DNA of 64,000 bases from Actinomycetospora straminea. GTDB lineage: Bacteria; Actinomycetota; Actinomycetes; Mycobacteriales; Pseudonocardiaceae. Below the pieces are notes generated by a model. The model was not told where the DNA came from. It saw only the letters and a program-made list of their open reading frames with translations, and searched no databases. The DNA is taken from positions 62,001 to 126,000 of the forward strand of contig NZ_JAQZAN010000017.1 in the NCBI RefSeq assembly GCF_028737255.1, given 5' to 3'. The translations under genes and the position numbers were made by a program. How positions within the stretch are numbered: position 1 is the stretch's first letter; every line of letters begins with the position of its first letter. Below, piece by piece: positions 25,509-34,518 of the stretch.

Positions 25509-26006
25509 CTAGCCACCCGTGACGGGGCGCAGGTCCCGGACCCAGCGCCACACCGTGCCCTCGTCCGGATCGGTGGCCTCGCCGTCGAGGACGAAGCCGT
25601 GGCGGCGCAGCACGGTGGTCGAGGCGTTCTCCTGCGGCAGCGTGTGCGCGCGCACGCGGCGCACGCCGCCGCGCTCCGCGCGCTCGAGCCACTGACCGAC
25701 CGCGGCCGTCGCGATGCCCCGGCCCTGGCGCGACGGGGCGACCGAGTACCCGATCTCGATCTCGCCGTCGGTCGGCGGGCCGGTGAAGCCGCCGAGGCCG
25801 ACGACTTCGGTGCCGTCGACGACGAGGTGGGTGAACCAGCTGGGGTCGACCCCGCCCTCGAGCGCGGTCACCGTCGGCTCCAGCGCCTCGGGGAACGCGA
25901 GGTAGCCGTCGACGAGCACCAGCCCGAAGCGCTCGGTGAACGCCTCCGGCTCGGTCAGCAACGTGACCGCCTGCTCCGGCTGCAGCGGCACGACCGTGAC
26001 TCCCAT
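25509..26006 (-). CDS. GNAT-family N-acetyltransferase
   Basis: 165 residues from the ATG at 26006. GEIEIGYSVAPSRQGRGIAT is the acetyl-CoA-binding motif A (Q/RxxGxG/A as RQGRGIA). ENASTTVLRRHGFVLDGEAT is the motif B end. It resembles RimJ/RimL-type transferases; substrate unknown. The start codon abuts a 40-bp palindrome with no obvious ribosome site. An in-frame GTG within the palindrome would add 12 residues, so the start is uncertain. Confidence 0.85.
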   Translation of the reverse strand: MGVTVVPLQPEQAVTLLTEPEAFTERFGLVLVDGYLAFPEALEPTVTALEGGVDPSWFTHLVVDGTEVVGLGGFTGPPTDGEIEIGYSVAPSRQGRGIATAAVGQWLERAERGGVRRVRAHTLPQENASTTVLRRHGFVLDGEATDPDEGTVWRWVRDLRPVTGG

Positions 26007-26046
26007 GTGAGCGATATTCACGGCTATAGCCGTGAATTTCACTCAC
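26007..26046. repeat. 40-bp palindrome, copy 1 (18-4-18)
   Basis: Left arm GTGAGCGATATTCACGGC, loop TATA, right arm GCCGTGAATTTCACTCAC; 16 of 18 positions pair and the central 22 bp are a perfect palindrome. It lies between the acyl-CoA dehydrogenase stop and the GNAT start, both on the minus strand. The tail ATACGCC resembles the tails of the other four copies. Confidence 0.85.
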
Positions 26047-26061
26047 ATACGCCGAACGGCC

Positions 26062-27204
26062 CTACATGCCGTGCATCTTCGCGATGACCTGGAGCATGAC
26101 CTCGTCCGCGCCGCCGCCGATGGACGTGATGCGCATGTCCCGCAGGAAGCGCGCGGTCCACGTCTCCTCCATGTAGCCCAGGCCGCCGTGGTACTGCAGG
26201 CAGGTGCGGGCGACGTCCTCGCACAGCCGGCCGATCGCGAGCTTGGCGATGGTCGCGAACCGCGACGTGTCCTCGCCGCGCATGTACGCCTCGGCGCAGG
26301 CGTAGTTGTAGTGCCGGCACATGTCGACGCGGGCGTAGAGCTCGGCGAGCTGGTAGCTCAGGTACTGGTTGCCGATCAGTGGACCGCCGAACGCCTCGCG
26401 CTGCCGCAGGTAGGCCGCGGTGCGGTCCAGGGCCCGCTCGCACGCACCGACCCGGCCGTAGCAGGCGACCATCCGCTCGTTCTGGAACTGTGCCATCTGC
26501 TGCTGGAACCCGCGACCGGCCTGCCCGATGGTGTTCGCGACCGGCACCCGCGCCCCGTCGAACGACAGCTCCGCGGTGTCCGAGCAGCGGTTGCCGAGCT
26601 TGTCGAGCGTCCGCGACACCGACACCCCGGGCGTGTCCGTCGGCACGACGATCTGCGACATCCCCCGCGCCCCACCCTCGTCCGAGGTGCGCGCGAGCAG
26701 GCAGAGCCAGTCGGCCTGGACGCCGTTGGTGATGTAGAGCTTGGACCCGTGGATCACCCAGTGGTCCCCGTCCCGCACCGCGCGGGTCTTGAGCCCGGCG
26801 ACGTCGGAGCCGGCGTCGGGCTCGGTGACCGCGATGGCGGTGACGTGCTCGCCGCGGATCGCCGGGGCGAGGTAGCGCTCCTTGAGCTCGTGGCTGCCGA
26901 AGCGGGCCAGCGACGGTGTGGCCATGTCGGTCTGCACGGCGATCGCCATCCCGACCCCGGCCGCGTCCGCGCGCCCGATCTCCTCGGCGAGGACCACGGA
27001 GAACAGGTGGTCGGCGCCGCCGCCGCCGTAGGCCGGGTCGTACTCCAGGCCCAGGAAGCCCAGCTCACCGAGCTTCGCGAACAGCTCGTGGGTGGGCATG
27101 CGCCCGTCGCGCTCCCACTGGTCGACGTACGGGTCGATCTCCCGCTCCACGACCGTCCGCACGGTCTTGCGGAACGCCTGGTGCTCCTCGGTGAACGCGA
27201 CCAT
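26062..27204 (-). CDS. Acyl-CoA dehydrogenase
   Basis: 380 residues from an ATG inside the monooxygenase stop (TGATG overlap). Family blocks: AIAVTEPDAGSDVAGLKTRA, YITNGVQADWL, NRCSDTAELSFDGARVPVAN, YHGGLGYMEE and the end IGGGADEVMLQVIAKM. It is an FAD enzyme that desaturates acyl-CoA at alpha/beta. Last gene of the operon that starts at 37309; with the AtuA-like protein and carboxylase nearby, a citronellyl-CoA- or branched-chain-type substrate is likely, by inference. Confidence 0.92.
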   Translation of the reverse strand: MVAFTEEHQAFRKTVRTVVEREIDPYVDQWERDGRMPTHELFAKLGELGFLGLEYDPAYGGGGADHLFSVVLAEEIGRADAAGVGMAIAVQTDMATPSLARFGSHELKERYLAPAIRGEHVTAIAVTEPDAGSDVAGLKTRAVRDGDHWVIHGSKLYITNGVQADWLCLLARTSDEGGARGMSQIVVPTDTPGVSVSRTLDKLGNRCSDTAELSFDGARVPVANTIGQAGRGFQQQMAQFQNERMVACYGRVGACERALDRTAAYLRQREAFGGPLIGNQYLSYQLAELYARVDMCRHYNYACAEAYMRGEDTSRFATIAKLAIGRLCEDVARTCLQYHGGLGYMEETWTARFLRDMRITSIGGGADEVMLQVIAKMHGM

Positions 27205-28220
27205 CAGTGGACTCCCTGCAGGTGCCGGAGCGCGGCGCCCCAACGGTCGGTCTGGCTCCCGGTCGGCGCGTAGAGAGGGATGCGCTGGGCGACGCCGCCG
27301 AAGCGCCGCTCCAGCGCGGGGCCGACCTGGTCGGGCTCGGCGACGATGGCGATGGTGTGCAGGACCTCGTCGTCGACGGCCTCGCCCATCGCGTCCCACG
27401 CGCCCCGCTTCGACAGGGTGTTGAGCTCGCGGGCCAGGTCGCCCCAGCCGTGCAGCTCGAGCACCGGGTGGTACGCGGGCGTCGAGCCGTAGAACGCGAC
27501 CTGCCGGCGGACGTCGCGGACCGACTCGGCGAACTCCTCCTCGGTGTTCCCGGTCGCGATCAGCGCGGTCGCCGAGAACTCGAAGCCGCTGCCGTCCTTG
27601 CCGCCGCGCTCGAAGCCCTCGCGCAGCGCGGGCAGCGTCACCTCGTGCAGGTAGCGCTCGGTGGAGAAGGCGTGGGCCATGAACCCGTCGGCGACCTCGC
27701 CCGCCACCGCGGTCATCCGGGGGCCGACGCCGGCGAGGTGGATCGGCGGGTTGCCGTGCGGGTTCGGGCCCGGCGAGAAGAACGGCGTCATCAGCGTGTG
27801 GGTGTAGAACTCGCCGCGGAAGTCGAGGCGCTCGCCGGTCGCCCAGGCGTCCCAGATGGCGCGGACGGCGCGGATGTACTCGTGCATCCGGTCGGCGGGC
27901 CGCGACCACGGCATCGAGAACCGCTTGGTGACGTGCGGCTTGATCTGCGTGCCGAGCCCCAGGACGTAGCGCCCGCCGGTGACCCCGTGCAGGTCGTTGG
28001 CGGTCATCGCCGTCGTCATCGGGGTGCGGGCGAACGCGACGGTGATGGCGGTGCCGAGGGTGATGCGCTCGGTGCGGGTGGCCGCGAGCGTGATCATGAC
28101 GGCCGGGTCGTGCTGGGTCTCCGACGCCCAGACGGCGTCGTAGCCCGCCTTCTCCGCCGTGACCGCGTCGTCGGCGAAGCTCGTCAGCCCCCCGGTCACG
28201 ACGGTGGCGTCGACCTTCAT
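27204..28220 (-). CDS. Luciferase-like (F420-type) monooxygenase/oxidoreductase
   Basis: 338 residues from an ATG overlapping the AtuA-like stop (ATGA). KVDATVVTGGLTSFADDAVT and GYDAVWASETQHDPAVMITLA with ITLGTAITVAFARTP are N-terminal blocks of the TIGR03617-type luciferase-like family; GVTGGRYVLGLGTQIKPHV is the cofactor-side block. Such actinobacterial proteins generally use F420 rather than FMN. In this operon it may oxidise an alcohol, aldehyde or double bond of the degraded terpenoid acid. Cofactor and substrate are inferred. Confidence 0.88.
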   Translation of the reverse strand: MKVDATVVTGGLTSFADDAVTAEKAGYDAVWASETQHDPAVMITLAATRTERITLGTAITVAFARTPMTTAMTANDLHGVTGGRYVLGLGTQIKPHVTKRFSMPWSRPADRMHEYIRAVRAIWDAWATGERLDFRGEFYTHTLMTPFFSPGPNPHGNPPIHLAGVGPRMTAVAGEVADGFMAHAFSTERYLHEVTLPALREGFERGGKDGSGFEFSATALIATGNTEEEFAESVRDVRRQVAFYGSTPAYHPVLELHGWGDLARELNTLSKRGAWDAMGEAVDDEVLHTIAIVAEPDQVGPALERRFGGVAQRIPLYAPTGSQTDRWGAALRHLQGVH

Positions 28221-30031
28221 CGCAGCAGCTCCTCGGGGATGTCGACGTGACGGGCCCGGACGAACTCGCCGAGCCCCTTGGCCTGCGGGTCGAGAGCGAG
28301 GTTGTCGGCCACCCCGCGCCCGAGGAACCCCACGACGGTGACGCCCACCGCGCGCAGGTGCGGGAACGCCCAGAGCCGCAGCGGGCAGCCGGCGGCGTCC
28401 TCGCCGAGCAGCCAGGCCACGTGCTCGTCGTCCCACCAGCTCCGCAGCCAGCCGTACGCGGCGTCCTCGCGGGCCCAGAGGCCCAGCGTCGCGTTGCCGC
28501 CCTTGTCGCCCGAGCGCGCGCCGACCAGCCGTCCGAGGGGGGCGCGGGTGGTGGGCGCGCCGGCGTCGGGCGCGGTGGTGTCGGGGGCGGTGGCGTCGGG
28601 CGCGGTGGCGTCGGGCGCGGTGGCGTCGGGCGCGGTGGTGGAGCGAGGGACGCCGTCGCTGCCTGCGAGGCACTCAAGGCGTCCCTCGCTCCACGATGGC
28701 GAGCTGGGCGCGGGCACCGTCCACGTGCGGTCGTCGAGGCCGACGAGCTGGGGCAGGTCGGCGGCGGGCAGCAGGAGCGGCCAGAACACGCTGGCGGCGC
28801 TGCCCGGGCCCGGCGGGGTGGTGGCGAAGAGGCCGGCGTAGCCGGCGAGCGCCGTCTCCACGGCGGCCCGGGAGAGCCGCGCGCAGGCCTCCTTGCCGCC
28901 CGCGACGGCGACGGTGAGCAGGGAGACGGCGTCGGTCATGCGCGCGGGGTCGGGCCGGTCGGCCCGGAGCAGCCGGGTCTCGACGCGCTCGAAGGCCTCG
29001 CGGCCGCCCGGGACGCCGGCCCAGAGTGCCGCGAGGGCGTGGTCCGCCTTGGCCTCGACGTCGAGGCCGGTGAGCACGAACGTCATCTCGTTGTGCCAGC
29101 CCGCGGGCACGATCGCGCCGACCTTGACCGTCGCCGGCGGCGGCTCCCCGACGGTGCCGGCGAGGCGGACGCGGTCGGGGCCCTCCGGCGTGAGCACGGT
29201 GGTGTCGAGGCGCGCGACGACGTCCGGGGTCAGGTAGCGCGGCCCGTCGACCTCGTAGAGCAGCTGCGCGGTGACCGTCTCGACCGTCACCGCGCCGCCC
29301 GTCCCCGACGCCTTGGTGATCACCGCCGAGCCGTCGGCCTCGATCTCGGCGATCGGCATGCCGACGTGCTCGGTGCCCGTCAGCTCGCCCGCGAACGAGT
29401 AGTTGCCGCCGGTGGCCTGCGCGCCGCACTCGATGACGTGGCCGGCGGCGACGGCGCCGGCGAGGGCGTCGAGGTCGTCGGGACCCCATCCGTGGCGCCA
29501 CGCGGCCGGCCCGACGACCACGGCCGCGTCGGTGACCCGCCCGGTGACGACGACGTTCGCCCCGGCCGCGAGGGCCTCGACGATGCCGCAGCAGCCCAGG
29601 TAGGCGTTGGCCACCACGGGTTTCTCGGGCATCGGCTCGCCGGTCTCGAGGTGCGTCGCCCGGTCGCCGAGGGTGCGCACCTGCTCGGTGACGTCGTCGC
29701 CGCCGACCCAGGCGACCCGCGCGCGGTCGTCGATCGCCGCGATCTCGGCCGCGCAGCCCGCCGGGTCGAGGCCACCGGCGTTGGCGACGACGAGGATGCC
29801 GGCGTCGAGGCAGTCGACGAGGACGTCGCGCATCTGGTGGACGAAGGTCGTGGCCCAGCCGCCCTGGCCGCGGTCGCGCTGCTTGGCGAGCAGGCCCATC
29901 GTCAGCTCGGCGAGCCAGTCGCCGGTGAGGACGTCGACGTGCGCGCGGCCCTCGAGGTGCGCGTCGACGACCTCGCGGGCGGCGGCCAGGCGGTCGCCGT
30001 AGAACCCGGAGACGTTGGCGATGGCGATCAT
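28217..30031 (-). CDS. AtuA-like acyclic-terpene-utilisation protein (DUF1446)
   Basis: 604 residues from an ATG overlapping the carboxylase stop by 4 bp. The N-terminal DUF1446 domain (about 1-450) has ANVSGFYGDRLAAAREVV, VVANAGGLDPAGCA and VVTGRVTDAAVVVGPAAW. The C-terminal AtuA-like domain begins GARSGDKGGNATLGLWARED. AtuA is needed for citronellol/geraniol catabolism in Pseudomonas, but its reaction is unresolved. The interdomain linker (about 455-500) is unusual: it carries a 17-residue peptide, SEGRLECLAGSDGVPRS, encoded by a palindromic repeat, followed by five TAPDA repeats. These are probably late insertions tolerated in a flexible linker. Confidence 0.88.
   Translation of the reverse strand: MIAIANVSGFYGDRLAAAREVVDAHLEGRAHVDVLTGDWLAELTMGLLAKQRDRGQGGWATTFVHQMRDVLVDCLDAGILVVANAGGLDPAGCAAEIAAIDDRARVAWVGGDDVTEQVRTLGDRATHLETGEPMPEKPVVANAYLGCCGIVEALAAGANVVVTGRVTDAAVVVGPAAWRHGWGPDDLDALAGAVAAGHVIECGAQATGGNYSFAGELTGTEHVGMPIAEIEADGSAVITKASGTGGAVTVETVTAQLLYEVDGPRYLTPDVVARLDTTVLTPEGPDRVRLAGTVGEPPPATVKVGAIVPAGWHNEMTFVLTGLDVEAKADHALAALWAGVPGGREAFERVETRLLRADRPDPARMTDAVSLLTVAVAGGKEACARLSRAAVETALAGYAGLFATTPPGPGSAASVFWPLLLPAADLPQLVGLDDRTWTVPAPSSPSWSEGRLECLAGSDGVPRSTTAPDATAPDATAPDATAPDTTAPDAGAPTTRAPLGRLVGARSGDKGGNATLGLWAREDAAYGWLRSWWDDEHVAWLLGEDAAGCPLRLWAFPHLRAVGVTVVGFLGRGVADNLALDPQAKGLGEFVRARHVDIPEELLR
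28562..28636 (-). repeat. 15-bp tandem repeat, five units, in AtuA-like linker
   Basis: Five contiguous 15-bp units, coding strand ACCGCGCCCGACGCC with small changes, encode T-A-P-D-(A/T). They lie directly next to the 53-bp palindromic element. This is a likely length-variable microsatellite. Confidence 0.9.
28639..28691 (-). repeat. 53-bp coding palindromic element, copy A
   Basis: Arms GTGGAGCGAGGGACGCC and GGCGTCCCTCGCTCCAC (28638-28654 and 28678-28694) are a perfect 17-bp inverted repeat. Compared with 35666-35718 without gaps, 41 of 53 bases match. Both copies are in the same reading frame and encode SEGRxxCxxxSxGxPRS. Confidence 0.8.
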
Positions 30032-32037
30032 CCGGCGGTCCCCAGCGTGACGAGCGTGGCGTGGGCCTCGACGTACTGGCCGACCGCGACGTGCACGGTC
30101 TCGACGACGCCGTCGGTGGCCGCGAGCGCCGGGTGCTCCATCTTCATGGCCTCGAGGACGACGAGCTTCTGCCCGGCGACGACGTGCTCGCCCTCGCCCA
30201 CCAGCACCTCGACGACCGTGCCCGGGACCTCGCTGACCGGACCCGCCCCGCCCGCGGCGGCGTCCGGCGCGGGCAGGCGCGGGACCTCCCGCCAGGCGCT
30301 GTGGCCCTCGCCGTCGTCGACGTGGGCGGTGCCGTCGTGGTGGGCGACCCGGCAGCGGTGGGCGACGCCGTCGTGGGTGACGCGGACACCGTGGGGCGTG
30401 AGGTCGCGCAGGCCGAGGGTCTGGTCGGCGAGCTGGAGGGCGTCGGCGGTCAGCCGGGGGGCGACGTCGACCGGGCCGTCGGGGCCCTCCCACGTGACGT
30501 GCGGCCGCGGGGCGCCGCGGAGCGTGCGCCAGCCGGGCGGCGCGAGGCCGGCCAGGGGGTCGTCGGCGCGTCGGGCCGCGCTGGTGCACGCGATCGCGGC
30601 CGCGAGGTGCACGACGCGCGGGGTGGCGGGCGCCGGGGTGCGCAGGTCGGGGTGCCGGTCGAGGAAGTCGGTGCGCGTGGCGCCGGCGAGGAAGTCGGGG
30701 TCGCGCAGGACGGCGACGAGCAGGTCGCGGTTGGTCGCCGGGCCGTGGATCTCGGCGTGCGCGAGGCCGGCGGCGAGCCTGCGGGCGGCCGCGGTGCGGG
30801 TCGGTGCGTGGGCGATCACCTTGGCGATCATCGGGTCGTAGAAGGCGCTGACCTCGCCCCGCTCGCCGAGGGCATCCTCCCAGCGCAGGTCGTCGTCGTG
30901 GCGGTAGCGGTGCAGCGTGCCGGGGCTGGGGCGGTCGCCGGCGGCCGGGTCCTCGGCGTAGAGGCGCACCTCGATCGCGTGCCCGCGCGGGACCAGCTCG
31001 TCCTGCGTGAACGGCAGCCGCTCGCCGTCGGCGATCGCGAGCTGCAGCGCGACCAGGTCGACGCCGTAGACCTCCTCGGTGACGGGGTGCTCGACCTGCA
31101 GCCGCGTGTTCATCTCGAGGAAGAAGAAGCTCTCTGGTGCCGGCGGCTGTGTCAGCGTGGCGTCCACGCCGGCGTCAGACGCCAGGAAATCCCCCACCTC
31201 GTCGAGCAGGAACTCCACCGTCCCGGCGCCCACGTACCCCAGCTTCTTCGCCAGCGCGACGGCCGTGGCGCCCATCCGCGCGCGCAGCTCCGGCGTCACG
31301 ACCGGCGACGGCGCCTCCTCGACGACCTTCTGATGTCGCCGCTGGATCGAGCACTCGCGCTCGCCGACGTGCACGACGTGGCCGTGCGCGTCGCCGAGTA
31401 CCTGTATCTCGACGTGCCGGGGCGCGACGAGCAGGCGCTCGAGGAAAACGGTGTCGTCGCCGAAGCTGCGCGCGGCCTCGGCCCGCGCGGAGCGGACGGC
31501 GTCGGCGAGCAGGTCGGGCGAGGCGACCTCCCGCATCCCGCTGCCCCCGCCGCCCGCGCTGGCCTTGACCAGCAGCGGGAACCCGACACCCTCGGCCGCG
31601 CGGGCCCAGTCGTCGGGGTCGTCGGTCGCGAGCAGCGCGTCCGGCAGCGTCGGCACGCCGGCCTCGCGGGCCAGCGCCTTCGCGGTGTGCTTGACGCCCA
31701 TCGCCTCGATCGACGCCGGGTCCGGGCCCACCCACGTCAGGCCGGCGGCGGCGCAGGCCCGCGCGAAGGACGCGTTCTCGGAGAGGAAGCCGTAGCCGGG
31801 GTGCACGGCGTCGGCGCCCGTCGCGCGCGCTGCGGCGAGGATCTGCGCGGTGTCGAGGTAGGTCTCGGTGCTCGTCGACCCGCGCAGCGCCACGGCCCGG
31901 TCGGCCTCGTCGACGTGCGGGGCGTCGGCGTCGGGCTCGGAGAACACCGCCACCGTGCGGACGCCGAGCGAGCGCGCCGCGCGGATCACCCGGCGCGCGA
32001 TCTCGCCGCGGTTGGCCACGAGCAGCGTGCTGATCAC
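30028..32037 (-). CDS. Acyl-CoA carboxylase alpha subunit (biotin carboxylase + BCCP)
   Basis: 669 residues from a GTG. Order: biotin carboxylase N-domain (LLVANRGEIARRVIRAARSL), ATP-grasp ([41 protein letters not shown]), then a C-terminal biotinyl domain with VLEAMKMEHP, whose Lys is biotinylated. Residues about 281-300 (VGDFLASDAGVDATLTQPPA) are absent from the second carboxylase in this window and interrupt the ATP-grasp loop before FFFLEMN. They are encoded by a 57-bp repeat that recurs just upstream of the gene. With the beta subunit upstream it forms a geranyl-, methylcrotonyl- or similar acyl-CoA carboxylase. Confidence 0.92.
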   Translation of the reverse strand: MISTLLVANRGEIARRVIRAARSLGVRTVAVFSEPDADAPHVDEADRAVALRGSTSTETYLDTAQILAAARATGADAVHPGYGFLSENASFARACAAAGLTWVGPDPASIEAMGVKHTAKALAREAGVPTLPDALLATDDPDDWARAAEGVGFPLLVKASAGGGGSGMREVASPDLLADAVRSARAEAARSFGDDTVFLERLLVAPRHVEIQVLGDAHGHVVHVGERECSIQRRHQKVVEEAPSPVVTPELRARMGATAVALAKKLGYVGAGTVEFLLDEVGDFLASDAGVDATLTQPPAPESFFFLEMNTRLQVEHPVTEEVYGVDLVALQLAIADGERLPFTQDELVPRGHAIEVRLYAEDPAAGDRPSPGTLHRYRHDDDLRWEDALGERGEVSAFYDPMIAKVIAHAPTRTAAARRLAAGLAHAEIHGPATNRDLLVAVLRDPDFLAGATRTDFLDRHPDLRTPAPATPRVVHLAAAIACTSAARRADDPLAGLAPPGWRTLRGAPRPHVTWEGPDGPVDVAPRLTADALQLADQTLGLRDLTPHGVRVTHDGVAHRCRVAHHDGTAHVDDGEGHSAWREVPRLPAPDAAAGGAGPVSEVPGTVVEVLVGEGEHVVAGQKLVVLEAMKMEHPALAATDGVVETVHVAVGQYVEAHATLVTLGTAG
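31145..31201 (-). repeat. 57-bp hairpin element inside biotin carboxylase gene
   Basis: On the coding strand this element begins CGAGGTGGGGGATTTCCTGG. It matches 32048-32104 in 48 of 57 bases, in opposite orientation in the window. A hairpin CTGGCGT / ACGCCGG is kept in the other copy as CTGACGT / ACGTCAG by a paired change. It is read in frame as about 19 residues. Confidence 0.8.
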
Positions 32038-32047
32038 CGGTTCACCT

Positions 32048-32104
32048 CGAGATGGGGGATTTCCTGACGTTGGACGTCAGCGTGGACGCCAGGCTGGCAA
32101 AGCC
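32048..32104 (+). repeat. 57-bp hairpin element, intergenic copy
   Basis: Starts CGAGATGGGGGATTTCCTGA and fills most of the 79-bp gap between the two carboxylase subunit genes, the only sizeable gap in this operon. It contains two short hairpins, CTGACGT-TGG-ACGTCAG and GCGT-GG-ACGC. The inverted arrangement with the in-gene copy 0.85 kb away could allow recombination or pairing in the transcript. Confidence 0.8.
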
Positions 32105-32116
32105 CGAGCACCCCGC

Positions 32117-33742
32117 TCACATCCGGAACGGCGCAAAGCGGGTCGCGCCGGTGATCGGGGCCGAGTGGACGGCCGCGAGGGCGAGGCCGAGGACCGTGCG
32201 GGTGTCGCGGGGGTCGATGACCCCGTCGTCCCACATCCGCCCCGACGCGTAGACGGCGTTCGACTGCGCCTCGACGGCGTCCTCGATCGCCTTGCGGGTC
32301 GCGGCGTCCGCCTCCTCGGAGTACTCCCGCCCCGCCCGCTCCGCCGACCGGCGCTGCACCATCGACATGACGCCCGCGAGCTGCGTCCCGCCCATGACGG
32401 CGATGCGGTGGTTGGGCCAGGTGAAGACGAAGCGCGGGTCGTAGGCGCGCCCGGACATGCCGTAGTTACCCGCGCCGTACGACGCGCCGACCATGAGCGT
32501 CAGGTGCGGGACCTCGGAGTTCGACACCGCGTTGATCAGCTTCGCGCCGTCCTTGATGATCCCGCCGCGCTCGTACGCCGAGCCGACCATGAACCCCGTG
32601 ATGTTCTGGACGAACAGCAGCGGGATCGACCGGGCGTTGGCGAGCTGGACGAACTGCGCGCCCTTCTGCGACTCCTCCGAGAACAGGATCCCGTTGTTCG
32701 CGAGCACGCCGACCGGGAAGCCGCCGATCGAGCCCCAGCCGCACACGAGCGTCGTACCGTAGAGCGGCTTGTGCTCGTCGAAGCGCGAGCCGTCGAGCAC
32801 GCGGGCGAGGACGTCGCGGACCTCCACCGACCGCTTCGGGTCGCTGGCCGCGCAGGCGAGCAGCTCCTCGGCCGGGTACCGCGGCGGGTCGGGCGGTAGC
32901 GACGGGCCGGGCCCGCCGCGCCGCCAGCCCAGGTCGGCGACGATCCGGCGCCCGATCCGCAGGGCGTCGCGCTCGTCGGCGGCGAGGTGGTCGGCGAGCC
33001 CGGACTCGCGGGCGTGCATCTCCGCGCCGCCGAGGGTCTCGTCGTCGACGTCCTCGTTGATCGCCATCTTCACCAGCGGCGGTCCGCCCAGGTACACGGT
33101 CGCCTGGCCGCGGACGAACACCGTGTACTCGCTCATCCCCGGCATGTACGCCCCGCCGGCGGTCGACGAGCCGAAGACCAGCGCGATCGTCGGGATGCCC
33201 TGCGCCGAGAGCCGGGTCATCTCGCGGAAGGTGCGCCCGCCGGGCACGAACAGGTCGGCCTGGCGGGGCAGGTCGGCGCCGCCGGACTCGACGAGCGCGA
33301 TCACCGGTAGGCGGTTGCGCTCGGCGATCTCGAGCGCCCGCAGCTGCTTCGTGACGCCGATCGGGGTGATCGAGCCGCCCTTCACGGTCGGCTCGTTGGC
33401 GACGACGAGGCACTGCACGCCGCTGACCGCCCCGATCCCGACGACCAGTCCCGCGCCCGGCGTCGTCAGGTCGGGCTCGTGGGCGCCGGCCAGCGCACCG
33501 ATCTCGAGGAACGCGGCGTCGGGGTCGAGCAGCAGGTCGACGCGCTCGCGGGCGGTCAGGCGGCCGCGGTCGTGGTGCCGGTCGACGTACTTGGCGCCAC
33601 CCGCGGCCAGGACCGTCGCGGCGACCTCGTCGACGCCGGCCAGCGCGTCGAGCATGGCCGCGCGGTCGGCGGCGTACTCCGGCGACGCGGGGTCCAGCCG
33701 CGAATGCAGGACGGCGGCGGGGGAGATGTCGGCGATCGTCAC
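32117..33742 (-). CDS. Acyl-CoA carboxylase beta subunit (carboxyltransferase)
   Basis: 541 residues from a GTG overlapping the TIGR03084 stop by 4 bp. Carboxyltransferase blocks: [80 protein letters not shown] and GASYGAGNYGMSGRAYDPRF. It transfers carboxylate from biotin to an acyl-CoA. The pattern fits the methylcrotonyl/geranyl-CoA carboxylase beta group more than propionyl-CoA carboxylase, consistent with the AtuA-like neighbour. Partner is the alpha subunit downstream. Confidence 0.93.
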   Translation of the reverse strand: MTIADISPAAVLHSRLDPASPEYAADRAAMLDALAGVDEVAATVLAAGGAKYVDRHHDRGRLTARERVDLLLDPDAAFLEIGALAGAHEPDLTTPGAGLVVGIGAVSGVQCLVVANEPTVKGGSITPIGVTKQLRALEIAERNRLPVIALVESGGADLPRQADLFVPGGRTFREMTRLSAQGIPTIALVFGSSTAGGAYMPGMSEYTVFVRGQATVYLGGPPLVKMAINEDVDDETLGGAEMHARESGLADHLAADERDALRIGRRIVADLGWRRGGPGPSLPPDPPRYPAEELLACAASDPKRSVEVRDVLARVLDGSRFDEHKPLYGTTLVCGWGSIGGFPVGVLANNGILFSEESQKGAQFVQLANARSIPLLFVQNITGFMVGSAYERGGIIKDGAKLINAVSNSEVPHLTLMVGASYGAGNYGMSGRAYDPRFVFTWPNHRIAVMGGTQLAGVMSMVQRRSAERAGREYSEEADAATRKAIEDAVEAQSNAVYASGRMWDDGVIDPRDTRTVLGLALAAVHSAPITGATRFAPFRM

Positions 33743-34518
33743 GCCCGCACCGGGTCCTTCCCGGGCGTCCCCGCGAACGCCTGGCCGACCAGCATCCACT
33801 CGCGCGCGGCGTCCCCCGTGACCTGCAGCGCGGTGTCGTCGACGTGCCGCCGGCGCACCAGCACGAGGCAGAACTCCTCGGCGTCACCGCGGACGACGTC
33901 GGAGGCGCCCTCGCCCCACGTCCACACCTCGCCCGACGGGCCGGTGAGCTCGACGCGCACGGGCACGTCGGGCACCGCCATCCCCCGCACCCGGTAGCCC
34001 TGCGCACGGGCCCGGACGGCGATGTCGGCGACGTGGCGCAGCCGGTCGGTCGGGGCGAGGCGCGCGCCGACGGCGTCGGCGATGTCGGTGCCGTGCGCCC
34101 AGGTCTCCATGATCCGGCTGGTGATCCCCGAGCGCAGCGACATCGGCGGGCCGTACCAGGGCAGGCGGGCCGTCGGGTCGCAGGCGCGGGCGGCGCGGTC
34201 GAACGCCCGGGCCGCGTCCTGCCAGTAGGCCAGCGCGGCCGGGCCGACCTCGGGGACGTCGGCGAGGGTGCGGTCGACGAAGCCCTCGAGATCGGTGATC
34301 GCGTCGCGCTCGGCGGCGAAGTCGTCGGGCGTGGAGATCGCGCGGGCGAAGGCGCCGTCGAACCAGCCGAGGTGCGCGACCTGGTCGCGGACGGTCCACG
34401 GCTCGGCGCGCGTCGGCAGCGTCCACGACGCGCGCGGCAGCTCGCGCACGATCGCCATCACCGCGGCACGCTCGGCGTCGAGGTCGTCCAGCAACGACGC
34501 CACGGTCGGGGCGCTCAC
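33739..34518 (-). CDS. TIGR03084-type DinB/maleylpyruvate-isomerase-like protein
   Basis: 259 residues from a GTG overlapping the dehydrogenase stop. VASLLDDLDAERAAVMAIV and WTVRDQVAHLGWFDGAFARAI give the helical-bundle start; METWAHGTDIADAVG holds the second metal His/Asp set. This actinobacterial family (DinB fold) is expected to bind zinc and often uses mycothiol. It is regularly found in acyl-CoA operons, with no known reaction there. Confidence 0.87.
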   Translation of the reverse strand: MSAPTVASLLDDLDAERAAVMAIVRELPRASWTLPTRAEPWTVRDQVAHLGWFDGAFARAISTPDDFAAERDAITDLEGFVDRTLADVPEVGPAALAYWQDAARAFDRAARACDPTARLPWYGPPMSLRSGITSRIMETWAHGTDIADAVGARLAPTDRLRHVADIAVRARAQGYRVRGMAVPDVPVRVELTGPSGEVWTWGEGASDVVRGDAEEFCLVLVRRRHVDDTALQVTGDAAREWMLVGQAFAGTPGKDPVRA

